Shown here in pieces: positions 24,501-39,500 of a stretch of DNA of 64,000 nucleotides (the stretch's first letter is position 1; every line of letters starts with the position of its first letter). Position numbers and translations under genes: made by a program. The DNA comes from Lamellibrachia columna. Its lineage: Eukaryota; Annelida; Polychaeta; Sabellida; Siboglinidae. The stretch is from assembly GCA_963662155.1 (NCBI GenBank), contig OY759262.1:11573000-11636999 (forward strand). Reading direction: 5' to 3'. The notes beneath the pieces were generated by a model, which worked only from the letters and a program-made list of their open reading frames with translations, did not search any database and was not told the origin of the DNA.

Positions 24501-27500
24501 TAGGATACTTCCAGAGATATTATATTTTTGAAATGTGGAAATTTATTATTATGTCAATTTGGCACTTGTTAGAAAAACAAGAAATTGAAAAAAATACCAC
24601 TGAGGCAAATAAAAATGTGAAAAAAATAGAAAAAATAATTATATATGTCACTGAATTTAATAACTTGGATTGCTAGAAATGTCTCCTTATAATCGACCCT
24701 GGATGATTATTGACACTGCCGGATTAACCATGGTACATATGCGCCCCCTACAAAATCAGTCAATCCATGAAAGTATTTGGATGTCATTGTTTGTTTGCTC
24801 AGAGAACATGTACGGTCTCTATATTTGATGCTGTATTTTCTAGCATGTCATTGTGATTGTATGCTGTAATTCTTGCTTGTCGTTGTCCGCTGTATTTTCT
24901 TGTTTTTATGCTGTCATCGACAACAATATATGAATGCTTATGCTAAGATGTATTTGAATATATGTTATGGTATGGGGTTACCACCATAGTCAGTACCACG
25001 TGTCTCAATCGTAATTCGTCTTTCACTTACTCAGAATGGCTCCCAAAAAAAGTTGTACCAGACCCCGGCACTGATTATTGAGATATCCACCAGAGATGTC
25101 ATCAGTCATTGTGGGCAGCGTCTGTTTGTTTTGCCTTTCAGAAAATAGAAGATGCTGAGAAGCAACATATCCTGGTGGATGAACAGCGACAGCGCGACTT
25201 GCTCGACACCCAGAAGGAGGCACTGGCGATGCAGCAGGCAGCGATGATCGAAAGCGAGAAGCGTCAGATGTTGGAACAACAACAGTTGGTGAGTGGTCAC
25301 TCTGGGTGTGGTCAGTTAGTGTTGACACCCTGGGTGTGCTCAGTTAATGTTTACATTCTAGGTGTGGTCAGTCAGTGTTTACAATTTTACATTATGAGTG
25401 AGTCAGCTAGTGTTTACAACTTTACATTGAAGGTGTGGTCCGTTTCTGTTTACATTATGGGTGTGGTCAGTTGGAGTTTACAACTTTACATTCTGGGTGT
25501 AGTCAATTGTTGTCTTGCATTCTGGGTGTGGTCAGTTAGTGTTTACATTCTGGTTGTGGTCAATTGTTGTTTTGCATTCTGCATGTGGTCAGTTAGTGTT
25601 TACATTCTGGGTGTGATTAGTTAGTGTTTACATTCTGGGTGTGGTAAGTTAGTGTTTAAACCCTGGGTGTGGTTAGTTAGTGCTTACAGTCTTGCTGTAT
25701 CGGTTAGTGTTTACACTCTGGGTGTGGTCAGATGGGGTTTACACTGTATGGTTAGTTATTGTTTACATTCTAGGTGTGGTTTGTTTGTGTTTACATTCTG
25801 TGTGTGGTCAATTAGTGTTTACAACTTTACATTCTATGTGTGGTCAATTAGTGTTTACAACTTTACATTATGTGTGTGGTCAGTTAGTATTTACATTCTG
25901 GGTGATGAGTTTGCACTAAGTAGTGGTCAGTGGAATATACAACTTGATTGTGGAATGTGTATATTAAAAAAGTAAAGTCAGCATAGCCATTGTTGAATGA
26001 CTAATTTTATGTGTTTTCGTTGCAAAGGTAACATCTTTTCAAAAGACATTTCTAATTTTAAGGTGGCTGGGGCGGCTAGCATGTCATTTGATTTTTTTCT
26101 TCATAACATGCTAGGATATACTGAATTAAACATTGACACCACAAAAAATCACCTGGCACTAACGTCATATTGCCAATCCATCCTTTAAAAAGGCAGTCCT
26201 TTTGGAAATCCCCTTGAGTTCCCGGAAAAGCAACAATGTTTCCATTGTAACGATGACATGCGCTACGATGTTCAAACCAGCTATATTCGTTCACCATGAA
26301 AGCGGACCACATTGTCTGGTTACTGTAATGCTAGTTCACATCAGTATTATATCTACTTAACTAAATCATGTATTTAAACCAGCAAATATCAGCGTTCAGT
26401 GAGCGTTAACGTAGTTTATCATGCCTTTGACGCAAACGGAAATGCTGACGTGTATGTGACCTGGTGACCTCGCGGGATAAAGGGACAGCACACACACACA
26501 CACATGGCCACATGTTTGTTAGATGGCTGGCATAACCTGATACACACACACATGGCCACATGTTTGTTAGATGGCTGGCGTAACCTGATACACACACACA
26601 TGGCCACATGTTTGTTAGATGGCTGGCGTAACCTGATACATTAGATGACAACACGTTACAAGTACAGATTCAAGGGCTATTGTGGATGCAAATTAAGGGG
26701 ACATGTAAATATTACAAATGGACATTATGTTTTGTCAACAATACATAAAACACTAGTGAAAAACCGTAAATTTCAACACAAAAACAAGCTTTTGTTGAGA
26801 TTGTGTTTTCATTAGTAACCAGGATATGATGTTTAAAAAATTTTTTAAGGAAAACTACAACACTCACGACGTTGCTATTTTGTGTATGAACGCGTCTTAC
26901 GTGCACGCAACGTAATACAGCAGTAAATTACAATTGGTGAGGGGTTTCTGTAAAAAATACACTGCCACTTTAGGCTCTCATTCAACTTTTGCTTAATTCA
27001 TGCACAGGGGTGTAGCAGACATAATTGGTTTATGTTAACCAAATTCTGCTGTAAAGTTATCAGTTACACTGTCATGCTTATATGTATGTCATTTATTTCT
27101 TTGGGGATTGTAACATAACCAAATAAATTAAAAACTGGTTATTATCTGGTATATTATATAGTATTTCAACTACAATCTGTGAAGAAATGGTTAATTTATC
27201 TTTAAGATCTTTTTCTACTGAAACTAATCAATTCAAGATAAGCATGCAATAGCCACCCCAGCTACCTTAACATGGAATGTGTGCTATATCACCTGTGTAT
27301 TCTTGAGTGCCAAATAAGCGTCCCTATACATGTATTTATTTGGTGAAAAATGCCACCTTATTTGGCACTATACGGTTATTAGACTTAGACATTTGTGCCG
27401 GCCTGTATTCTCCAATAATCGTGGCTAATTCAGGAGCAGCATGTGGCTCCCTCTGATGGCCAAGTTGTCATCCATTCAAATGACCGTCGTGAATTTAGCT

Positions 27501-30500
27501 GGAATCTGTGCTTCCGAGGATCCTAGATTTTGATCCCGAAGCATTAGGCCGTCAGATTTCTGTGATTATGTGAATCGGTCGGAAGCTTTAGTTCCCGGGA
27601 GCTTGACATGGTATATTATTAGTTAAAACGCCATTATCACTGTGTAAACTGACCAAAAATGGCTGCCATGCACAGTGCCTCAAACTAGTCATAACCGGCT
27701 GACAGCAGTTTCCCCTGAAACAGGCTTGTGTATTCAATTCAATGAAACTTTAATGTCCATTTAAAAACGGAAAATTCCCCGTTTTTTCGCAGATATGAAA
27801 TGTGGTTACTATATCTGCGGTGACGCAACGTGAATATGCAAAAAAAGTTTATGCATATTCGGCAGGAAGAAACCCGAAATACACGGCAATCTGCAAAATT
27901 TACTAAGGATCCCTTCACGTCGAGTCAAAAATTTTTGCCTCAGCACTAAAAAGACAAATAAACTAGTGACTTTTTTGCACTATACAATTATTTGTTTTGA
28001 ACAATTTGCCCCCCATACTGTTATTCGACACTACTATTATTAAGTTTGACTGATTTGCCACCCTATTTAATTATTTATTTGGCCTATAAGATTATTTGGC
28101 ACTCAAGAGTTAGTGGAAACATGTTCATTTTGTAGCAAATGCTACAAGCGCAAGCTATAGTTGAACAACAGAAACACGAGGTGGACATGCAGCGCATGCA
28201 GCAGATGGCAATGATGGAGAGACAGAAGGAAGAACAAGAGAAGCTGTTACAGCAGCAGCAGCAGCAGCAACAACAACAACAACCAGGTTTGCTTTGCTCA
28301 TTAATCGATGTAATATTTGCTCACCTTGGCTTTAGCATGTTGCTGTAGGAATAAATTTAACAATTAATTGTTAATTTCTATCTCCTTGTGTGTGCCCATG
28401 GATGATAGCAAATAATATTTAACAAGATTTGCCATCCAAGCCAAAGGCCCAGATGTCAAGTGGACAAGGAAGCCATTGGCTTATCGAGAGTCCAACAATG
28501 TTCATCTACTTACAACCCACCCTCCTGAGATATGTGTCAACCTTGTTTTTAAACATATTCATGCTGCTAGCAGTTACACAATCTGTAGACAATATGTAGT
28601 TAGCCATGCAGCAGAGACTTGTCTTCCTTTCACCTTCATGCATATTCAGAATGGTTAAAGCTAATGTAATGTTATAATTACGGTACTGGGCAATACTGTG
28701 TTTTGGGTTAGTAAAGAAAAAAATTACTTTTAGACCAGTTGCTTTGTTTATAAATTATATTATACAAATTGGTCATATCAAACGATTCAGGCAAGTGTAT
28801 GCTATGATGTGGTGTATCCATGGTAGTTTCTCCAACATTTGACAGTTTTCTGCGATGTAGTCATGGTCATATAGTTTGTCACCGTCTGTATAGTGGTTCA
28901 GTGACCACATGTGACTGGGTCTTTCTGTTGCAGTGCAGATGACCGCACCCACTACAGGCCTGCCCGAGTTGGCCCCTCCATCCATTCCCCCCGCAGCATC
29001 AGCCCCCTCAGTGCCCTCTCTATTGTCTCTAAGTGGCCCGCCTCAGATGGCCGGGCCACCTATCCTTGTCCAGTCTCAGATTGCCGGGCCAACAGCCCTG
29101 AGCCAAGGTGGTGGGGCGCCACCACTGATGGGCCAGCCAATCTCTGTTCCAATACAGATGGGTGGCCCACCTCCACCACTCATGAGTCAGCCAACTGGGC
29201 CACCACCACTTATCAGCCAGCGAATGGGCCAACTCGGCCAGCAAATGGGCCAACCTGGCCAACAAATGGCCCAGCCTGGCCAGCAAATCTCCCAGCGCCC
29301 TCCAATGTCTGGGCCTCCGGGGCTACAACAAGCAGGCGGGCCGCAGTCAGGCTCACAGCAAATGGGTGGACCTCAATCTCAGGCACAGCAGATGGGTGAG
29401 CCATCATCTGGGCCACAGCAGATGGGCGGGCCTCAGCAGATGGGTGGGCCTCAGCAAATGGGTAGGCCACAGCAGATGGGTGGGCTACAACAAATGACTA
29501 GGCCACAGCAGATGGGCGGGCCGCAGCAGATGGGTGAACCATCATCTGGACCCCAGCAGATGGGAAGACCACAGCAGATGGATGGGTCACAGCAAATGGG
29601 AGGACCACAGCAGATGGGTGGCCCACCACAGATGGGTGGGCCACAGCAGATGGGTAGGCCACAGCAGATGGGTGGGCCTCAGCAGATGGGCAGACCACAA
29701 GAAATGGGTGGTCCACAACAAATGATTCGGCCTCAGCAGATGGGGGGACCACCTATGCGGCCCCTCGGTGGACCACAAGGAGGTCCGTCCATGCAGCAAC
29801 AACAGCAGCAAAGACAGCAGATGAACCGTGGACCACCCGAGAGACAGCAACAGGCTGCAATGGGTCCCAGACCAGACCAGCCAGTAAGTGATTGGTTTCT
29901 GCGCAGTAAATAAACATGTTTGCATAACAACGCCACACATTGGTAATTGTCAAAGGATTTTAACTTCTAATTTTATATCAGTAATTACACAGTTAACCTA
30001 TCTGTTTCTGTCATTTTCTAGTTCTCTTAATGACAGTGTCATTGTGTAATTCAGTTGTCAAAATTTATGTCAGCGCCATTTTCTGGGGTGGTTGTTTATG
30101 TCATTGTCTAACTCGGTTTCTGTTTGTGATTAGTATAAGTGCTACTGTCTATGTCAGATGTATGTTTATGTCATTGTCACTGCTTTGTTCAGTTGTGTTA
30201 CGCCACTTTCATGCCGTGGGGGCTTTTTTGGTCTGGTAATATTTTATCATCTTCTGGCCATATTTTTTTTTTTTTAATTTAAACTGGATTATTAACATTC
30301 TGTCCTATGAAATAGTTTGGCTTCTTTAATATAAGTACGTGGTATCCATTGCTTGCAGGCCTCAAAGCCAGCGGATGATAGTCCGAAGGAGATTCGACTT
30401 CCTCAGGCGCTTGAACGAATGCTCGCCTTCAAAGACGCACGTGTCAAAGAAGTTGGGGTGAAACTGGAAGATCTTGAACGCCTCGAGAAAGGTGAGTTTT

Positions 30501-33500
30501 GCTGGTGTTTTTTTTGCAACTAACACAGCCTTGTAAGTGCTTTCCATGCAAGAAACGTAACTACGCATGTTGCTAAATAGACCAGATAAAGCATTGTTGA
30601 TTTAAAACTCATATCTAACCTAATGAAATTATGGGATTGAGATTTCTCCTAAAAGAGCCATTATGATATCAAACTTTGTAAAATACTATCAGTTATCATA
30701 ATTAGGCTGCAAATGTGTAACAATTCTGGGATTTTTTACAGATACCTTTCTTTTATTTAATCAAACCATATGTGAGCAAACTGGACATTTATGCTCTGTA
30801 CTTCTATAAAAACGATTTACTGTTCCATGATAATATTGTTAGTGCTTTATCCCGTTTATTGCTGTACTGATTGCTAGTAAAGTTGACGTTCATCTCTATA
30901 TAGGTCTCCCCTGATTTGGTCATTGTTGCACCAACTTAATGTAATTATTATTGAGCACCGTAAGCCTGATGCATTACCATATAGCAGTGCCTGATGCATT
31001 ACCATATAGCAGTGCCTGATGCATTACCATATAGCAGTGCCTGATGCATTACCATATAGCAGTGCCTGATGCATTACCATATAGCAGTGCCTGATGCATT
31101 ACCATATAGCAGTGCCTGATGCATTACCATATAGCAGTGCCTGATGCATTACCATATAGCAGTGCCTGATGCATTACCATATAGCAGTGCCTGATGCATT
31201 ACCATATAGCAGTGCCTGATGCATTACCATATATCAGTGCCTGATGCATTACCATATAGCAGTGCCTGATGCATTACCATATAGCAGTGCCTCTATGACT
31301 TACCAATTTGTTGATAAATTTGTAATAATTACTCATCAAGGCACTACATTTTTAAGAGTACTGATAGGCTACCAGTAATTGTGTTGAGGGCAACAAGATA
31401 ATTGTTTACATTATTCATATTTGTTGTCAGGTGATTGAATGAATGTTAAGGAAATACGCAGTAGTGTGAGACTAGTGGCGACAAACACAACTTGTAGATA
31501 AATGAGGATCACTAAACGATGATTGCTGTCGTAGGGGAAGTGTTGGGTGCTGAGGAAGAAGAGGAGACGAAGACGGATGAGAAAGTGGGAGAGGAAGAGG
31601 CTGAAGAAGAACCAGAGCAGGAAGAAGAGGAAAAGCCAAAGAAGAAGGAGGTATGGTTATGATGTTGTACAATCATTCCATGTTTTCAAACCCATTTTCC
31701 ATGATAATTTCAAGCAGTGAAAATATAGTGTTTTATGAATAGATGTGTTTGTATACACACACGCCATGCCAGAGGCGTTTTCCATGGTTTGAAAACATTT
31801 AATGGAAAAAAATGTTGCCGATTTAATGAGGGAATTAAGACTTTTTCAACTTAAGCATTTCTAAATTTTATATTTTCTGGAGGATAAATTCTTACAAAAG
31901 AATAATTCGCGATAATTTCTTCCATGTAAAAATTTGGTGTGATCCACTACACATGTTTAATTTGATATTATATTTAATGTATATATATATATATATATGT
32001 TGACATGCTTACATACATACAATCATGCACACACATATATATTTATGTTTTGTGGTTGTTGCAGTCAAAGAACAAGAAGAAGAAGAAGAAGAAGAAGAAA
32101 CGAGCAAAGCATCACTTTCAGGTCAAACCAGACACGGACACACAAGAGGCTGAGGCCGGCAGTACCGAGGATGATATTGAAATTGAGTAAGTTCAACATG
32201 GACAGAAAGTCTGACATTGAGAGTTGGACTGGTTCTTACTTACTCATCATATTCACAGCCTAGTTTGTGCATGAGGCCACTTCCACCATTTCCCACGATC
32301 TCTAGCTGTGTACTCTGCCATCTTCCAAGAACTTGATCCCCGTTGATTTCTCTCTACTTAACAGTCCTTCTCCATGTTGATTGTGGCCATCCTCTTTTCC
32401 TTTTACCTGCTGTTTTTGTGTATGTTATTCCTATCCTATATATCCTAAATGTGTGGGACTATTCCTAGTCGAATAATATATGTCACTTATCCAGACGTGC
32501 ACTGCATAAGTTGGATTTTCATTCAGATTGTCTTTAGGTGAGTCAATTCCAATGAACAATTTATTCTTTATACAGTCGCGCCTCGTTATTACGCGCCCCG
32601 TTATTACGCGGATTCGGATATAACACGGTCGGTCGTGGACCCCGATTTTCTGCGAATAGGGGGAAATGCCAAATTGGCCTGCTTAAACCTACTTAGAATT
32701 GCTTTGACAATTCTTGAGAAGCATTAGGCGAACAATGTCAAAAGAACGGGTATCAACATGTTGTTTGTTTTGCGCTGCCGCCGACATCAGTCGCTGTCGC
32801 TGGCATCGCTTCGACAGTTTGTAAATTGCAATCGAGATTCATAAATACGCCTCGCCTCGCGTAAGAATCACATCAACAGTTTTAAATGCATTTAGCATGC
32901 AATACCAACATAACACTTAGGTGAAATGACATGCTTCCATTACATCATAAATTTAATTGTTTTCGCAACGCGAAACCAACATGCAAAATTCCTAACCCAA
33001 GGTTTTACTGGTACGCGAAAATACGAATTCGTCATCTGCATATGAAACGATGAATCGATGTTAAGTGGTGCATAATAAATTTATGCTTCGGTCAAGATCG
33101 GTTGAAAGATGAAGAGAAGCAATTATTAATTCTACCTATTGTCGTTTTCTGTTTTTTATCAGCATACATGCTGCGTTTGTCAAATCATGTACGTTTTCGG
33201 CTGCTCAAATCCAGGTTATTATTTTCAATTCGTAAGCCTATTGATCCAGTACATCATCATCGTAGTAGATCTATTCCATAACGGTATACGTAGATGTGTT
33301 TTATTCACTTCAAGAATCAACAGGGTGTGACATTTAAAAATAATACACGTTGATGCTAGTATAAGTTTAATAAGTTCCATAAACTGCATGTTGGCGTATA
33401 AGACATTGCTGCAAGCACAGAGAGCTTCGACAGCGTTCATGCCTCATGGACTTGGTGCAGCGGGCGGTGATCACTGTTGTTTAGTAGCTCCCTGGTGGCA

Positions 33501-36500
33501 GATATGGGAACACCTAACATGCCCCACGTACAACGCGGTTCGAAGTCATGGACCCCGACCACTGCGTTATAACGAGGCTCGACTGTCTATAAAACAATAT
33601 ATATACTTTCCTAAGTGGTTAATTTGTATCGGATTATGCAAAGATAGTGAAACTGCCATATTGGACAACTGTGTATGGTGAACAAATCTTTTTATTCGTG
33701 TATCAAACTTAACTAGAAAAGTAATATAATAGAAATTTGTCTCTAATGGACATATTTCCAAGTCCAAACAGTGCCCGCTGTAGAGAGGTTTTATTGTATT
33801 AACCATGTAAGTATCTCTATATATGAGATGTTGAGCGAAACAGTGTAATAGGCTCCAAAAGATGTAATGGTTCACCTTTAAATTCAAACTGTTATATAAT
33901 GTAAATGATGGCTAACATATAAAGGAGGGTACATTTGAATACATGAATTTTGTTGATGGCTGTTCACCCTGAAGAACATTAACTACTGCAAAGACGCAGT
34001 ATCGAAAGGGTTCTCTTTGTGGTCACCAGCTGGGACCTGACAACTCATACACTGTAACAGGACTTCTTTATTGGATATCATCTTGCTAGAATTAACCAAC
34101 ATTCAACAGTGCATATTTATGCTGACAAACCTCAGTTCTGCCAAATGTGTAGATGTGTGTGCATGCATGTATGAAAACTGCACAAACAAAATTTTTCAAC
34201 CATAAGAGCCATGAAAGTTGCACCGAATTTGTCATTGAGAAAATCCACCAACAGCACTTTTATTGTTTTATGGCATCATTGTTGATGTTTACCAGGACTT
34301 CAGCCTGCCTCTATCTTTGGGTTGAAAGTTTGTTTAATGTTTGATTGTACCACTATTAGATACCAATATATGATGATGCAATAACCATGACTCATGTGTG
34401 TTGTTGCTCTACTCAGGTACGTTCAAGAACAACTGGCTGTCGATCCAACTGATCCAGCATATGCAGAATTTGCAAAGATTTTCCAGGCATTCCAGGTGAG
34501 TTTTCCTACAAGGAAGTTGGCTTAAGAATGTTTGACCTCACAATTCTTGAGGTGAATTTGATACTCAGGCATACATTCTCTTTAAGATACACTTAAAGGG
34601 AATGTATGGTGATTTTCTTAAAGGGAATATAAGGTGATTTTCTTAACAGTAATATTTGGTGATTTTCTTAAAGGGAATGTATGGTGATTTTCTTAAAGGG
34701 AATGTAAGGTTATTTTCTTAAAGGGAATGTAACTGGTAATATTCTTAAAGGGAATGTAAGGTGATTTTCTTAAAGGGAATGTAAGGTGATTTTCTTAAAG
34801 GGAATGTAACTGGTAATATTCTTAAAGGGAATGTAAGGTGATTTTCTTAAAGGGAATGTAAGGTGATTTTCTTAAAGGGAATGTAAGGTGATTTTCTTAA
34901 AGGGAATGTATGGCGATGTTTTGTATCACTAATGCTCTTAACTTATGGTTTTTACTTTACATATAATTTAACAATATTTTACTTGATGTTTTAGTCTTTA
35001 TTGCTATAGTACATTGACATTAGAAATTGTATAAACAGGATTCAGAAACAAAGGAACAAAAACCAACTGCTTTACAGCTGAACAATGCGACACTAATATT
35101 TATCAGTATCTTATGATATTTTAATAATATCAATGCAAAACTTGTTGCTAATGTGATCTTTCAACTCCTTATATATTCACAAATACAACACAATTTGGCA
35201 ATGAAATAAAATAACCAGGTTTTACGACATGTAAAGACTGCTCTACTTTATATGCCAATAAATCAGCCAATGAATATCGCCATACATTCTCGTTATGTGT
35301 GTATGAAAATTGTTTTAGTACTTTTATGTCACTTCACTTTTCCTGACTTGTCACTTTCTGTAAAAGCTATTTTCCACAACTTACATGTTGAGGATACTGA
35401 TTTTCCCAAATGGTTCTTTAGAGTGATAGTTATTGCAATTAAATTGTTGTTTTACAAAATTAATGAATTAACACCATATGTGTACACCATCTCATGACAA
35501 AGACAATTATACTTTCAAACGCTCTAATGCTGGTATTTTGTCAATTTTGTTTGGAAGTAAAACGACTGTTTCATGAATAAAAAATGAATTTTGGACAAAC
35601 AATGCTGAAGTTGATCTTGGGATGACTTGTATAAATTACTGCTAACGGGAATGTTTTTATGAATTTTTAACAAGATTTAACAAGATTGCCATCCCAAACA
35701 ACAAGTTCCAGATGACAAGTGGACAAGGAAGCCATTGGCTTATCGAGAGTCCTACAATTTTCTCATCTATGTGTAGCCCGCCCTTATCAAATACTTGTCA
35801 ATTCTATTTTTAAACATATTCACTACTAGCATTAACACAATCATTTGGCAGTTTGTTCCATTCATTTATCATAGGGGGCAGCCGTGGCCCAGTGGTTAAG
35901 GTGTTGGACTCTAAATTCGAGGGTTGTGAGTTCAAGACCCACACTGGGCACGGTTCGTTTTCGAAGCTTAGGCAATTTCGTTTACCCTACTTTGCCTCAG
36001 TCTACTCAGCTGCAAATGAGTACAAACACTGTTTGGAAGGTACCTGCGATGGACTAGTGTCCCGTCCAGGAGAGTCAGTATAACTGCACTCTACAGAAAC
36101 CAGGTTTAAGCACTGGCCATATAAGCCTTCATGGCTTCCTAAGGCGTAATGCCTGGGGGATGACTTTACCTTTACCTTACCTCCATTCATTTATCACCCT
36201 CTGTGAGAAAGAGTACTTTCTCATGTCCAACCTACACTGCTCCTAATGCTACTTTGTGTCCTCTGGTTCTACTGCCTTCTTTAAGTTTAAAGAACATATT
36301 CCTATCAACATCCTCATAACCATTCACTATTTTAAACACTTCTATTTGGTTTCCTCTTAGTCTCCTGGTCTCTAGTGTTGTCAAACCACATTGTAATAAG
36401 CGACTTTCGTAACAAAGGTCTCTCAATTCTGGAAATTTTACTTGCTCTTCATTGTATTCTTTCTAGCTTGTCTATGTCCTTTTTACGATATGGCCTCCAT

Positions 36501-39500
36501 GCTTGAATACAATATTCCAAATGTGGCCTAACTATTGCTTTGTACAGGGGTACAATTAGCTGTTTCTCCTTATACATGATAGTTCTCCTAATTAGCCCTA
36601 GAATTTGATTTCCTTTCGAAGCAGCAATCCCACATTGCTCTGAAACTTTCATGTCAGCATTAAATGTTACTCCTAAGTCCTTTTCTTGTGTGGTTCTACC
36701 TAGTACAGCATCCCCCATTTTATATTCTTCATCCATGTTTCCATGTCCTATGTGTATACATTTACACTTCCCAAAATTTCATAACATTTGCCATTTTTCT
36801 GACCATTAAACTAATTTATCTAGAGCATCCTGTAAACTTTGTTTATCTGTATCATTAGTAACCTTTCAGAATACTTTTGTGTCATCTGCAAATTTGAGTA
36901 CTAGATATTTCATCTTCCAAATCATTTATATATATATTAAAAACAGTATAGGGCCTAATACTGATCCCTCAAAACCGATTTCCAGTTTGAAATCTCCCCA
37001 TCTACTATTACTCTCTGTCTTCTGTGTGTAAGCCACTTTTCTGTCCAGTTGATTACATAATTACCTATACCATGGGCTTTTAGTTTAAGTAACAATCTTT
37101 GATGTGGCACTTTATCGAATGCTTTCTGAAAATCTAAGTAGACAACATCCACTGGTGACCCGTCATCTACCCACTTTGTAATTTCTTCAAAAAAACATAA
37201 GAGATTGGTTAGACATGACCTTGCTTTTAGGACCCCATGTTGAGATGTATTTATTAATTTATGTTTTACAAGGAATTCCACCATGTGATCTCAAATTAAT
37301 GTTTTTTGTAATTTACATACAACTGATGTTAAACTCACTGGTCTGTAATTTTCTGGCTTGTTCCTCTATCCCTTCTTAAATAGTGGCATCATGTTTGCTT
37401 CTTTCCATTCTGAAGGAACTATTCCTTCTTCTAGTGACAAGTTAAAAAAAATTGCAAGTGGTGTACTAATTTGCTCAACAATTTCCTTAATTTTGAAATA
37501 GTTCTTTGAACTGTTTACACACAGCAGTAAATGTAAGTAAGTAAAAACGATTTAATCAGATTATACTTATGGAGTGTATGTCGTTTCAGATTGCAGAACC
37601 AGTAGAGGAACTTGGGAAAAAAGAGGAAGACAGGACAGAGGTAAAGAAGGCAGATCATACTACGAAAATGCGAGGTATCTTGGATGATGACGACGACGAT
37701 GATGATGATGAGGTAAATAAGACAATTATTTTCATTTGTTTTTCCTAGACAAATGTAGGCTCACCACACAGATCCATTATCTTTGTTTTCAACTTCGTGC
37801 ACAGTGATCATGTTTAAATGTAAAAAAATTATATAATTTAACTATCAAAGTAGGTTTAGAGTGATGTGATAAAGAAAAGATGATAATAACAATCAACTTC
37901 TCCTTTTTTTCTTGAGATACTTCACTGAAGATTCTCAAATTTGTTCAGTCTATTTAAACGTGGAAGATTTTACAGTATAATGTTTTGTATTATTTTATAG
38001 TAGTCGTGTTTCATCATGTTCAGGATCAGGTCGAGGAGGAAGAGAAACCGAAACTGTCGAAGAAGAAGATGAAGAAGCTGAGCCGACTGAGTGTGGCTGA
38101 ACTGAAACAGGTGAGTGGCTGAACTGAAACAGGTGAATGACTGAGTGTAGCTGAACTGAAACAGGTGAGTGACTGAGTGTGGCTGAACTGAAACACGTGA
38201 ACGATTGATTAACGGAGAACTTGATTGTTTTCATTATTCTATAATTGTGCAGGTTCTCTGTCCAAAAACGTCTCTTTTTAGCCACAGGAAACCTCGAGTT
38301 ATTGTGTTATCATGTGAGTAATAGAAAAATGGGTTTTGTGCATATTTTATAGTATGACATCATGTGAGTAATGAAAGATATCTATATACACAGTTAGTTT
38401 GAGCAATATGGCTGGTGTACTTTTCTCTCTGGGTACGAGCATACATACTGATAAGTGACCTGGGTGATTGTGTTATTGTTGACCCACGCAGCTGGTGGTG
38501 CGACCAGACGTTGTAGAGATGCATGATGTCACTGCACAGGATCCCAAGCTACTGGTTCATCTCAAGGTGGGTCACTTTGTTTGTTTCTGCAGGCCATCTT
38601 ACTGAAGGGTTTTACAGCTGCCCCAGTTTAAATGGTTTTACAACTACCCCAGTCTAAATGGTTTCACAACTGCCCCATTCTAAATGGTTTCACAATTGCC
38701 CCAGTCTAAATGGTTTCACAACTGCCCCATTCTAAATGATTTCACAACTGCCCCAGTCTTGGTGCCATACAACATCTGACAGGCATTCCTAAATGTGTCA
38801 ATATTGTATGTAAGCAAACCATATGTTGATAAATCCAATGTTATTTGCAACTTTATTATTGTTGCTGCTTATAACAACTCCTACAGGATATTGAACAGAC
38901 TGCCTGTGAGATGTAGCGCTAGCCACATGTTTGCTACGCCTAATGTCAACTCATATAAATGTGTCATCAGAAAGGCTATATTTAGATTAATGACTAAGAT
39001 AGTCACTGAATACCGTTATACAGAACATTGCTATTAGCGACATGTACTGTACGTCGAAATTGCATCATCAATGGATCTTAGCTTTCTATGATTGTCTGAA
39101 GTAAAAACATATTGTTATTTCATGATAATGACCCCAATATGGTCCTTTGTGACATATTTATGTCTGTAAAAAGCATAAATGTAAAAATAACATCAGTATA
39201 ATAATATAGGAACTTCTGATTTTATGTCAACTTGCAGTCATTGTAGCGTTGATTGGTTCACATGAATGTCTGTGGTGCAGGCAACAAGGAACACGGTGCC
39301 AGTGCCTCGGCACTGGTGCTTCAAGCGCAAATACTTGCAAGGCAAGAGGGGTATCGAAAAACCGCCCTTTGATCTTCCTGATTACATCAAAGCCACGGGC
39401 ATCATGGAGATGAGAGAGGCATTACAAGAGAAGGTGGGAGTCTTGTTGCTTTTCCCTGTTTCTCCGCCCCTTCCCTGGGAGCCTCCCATACATCTTCATT

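Noticed and set aside
35876..35970. tRNA gene
   Set aside because: Pol III boxes are present, but the cloverleaf is not maintained and the head continues into a repeated body with target duplications: a SINE.
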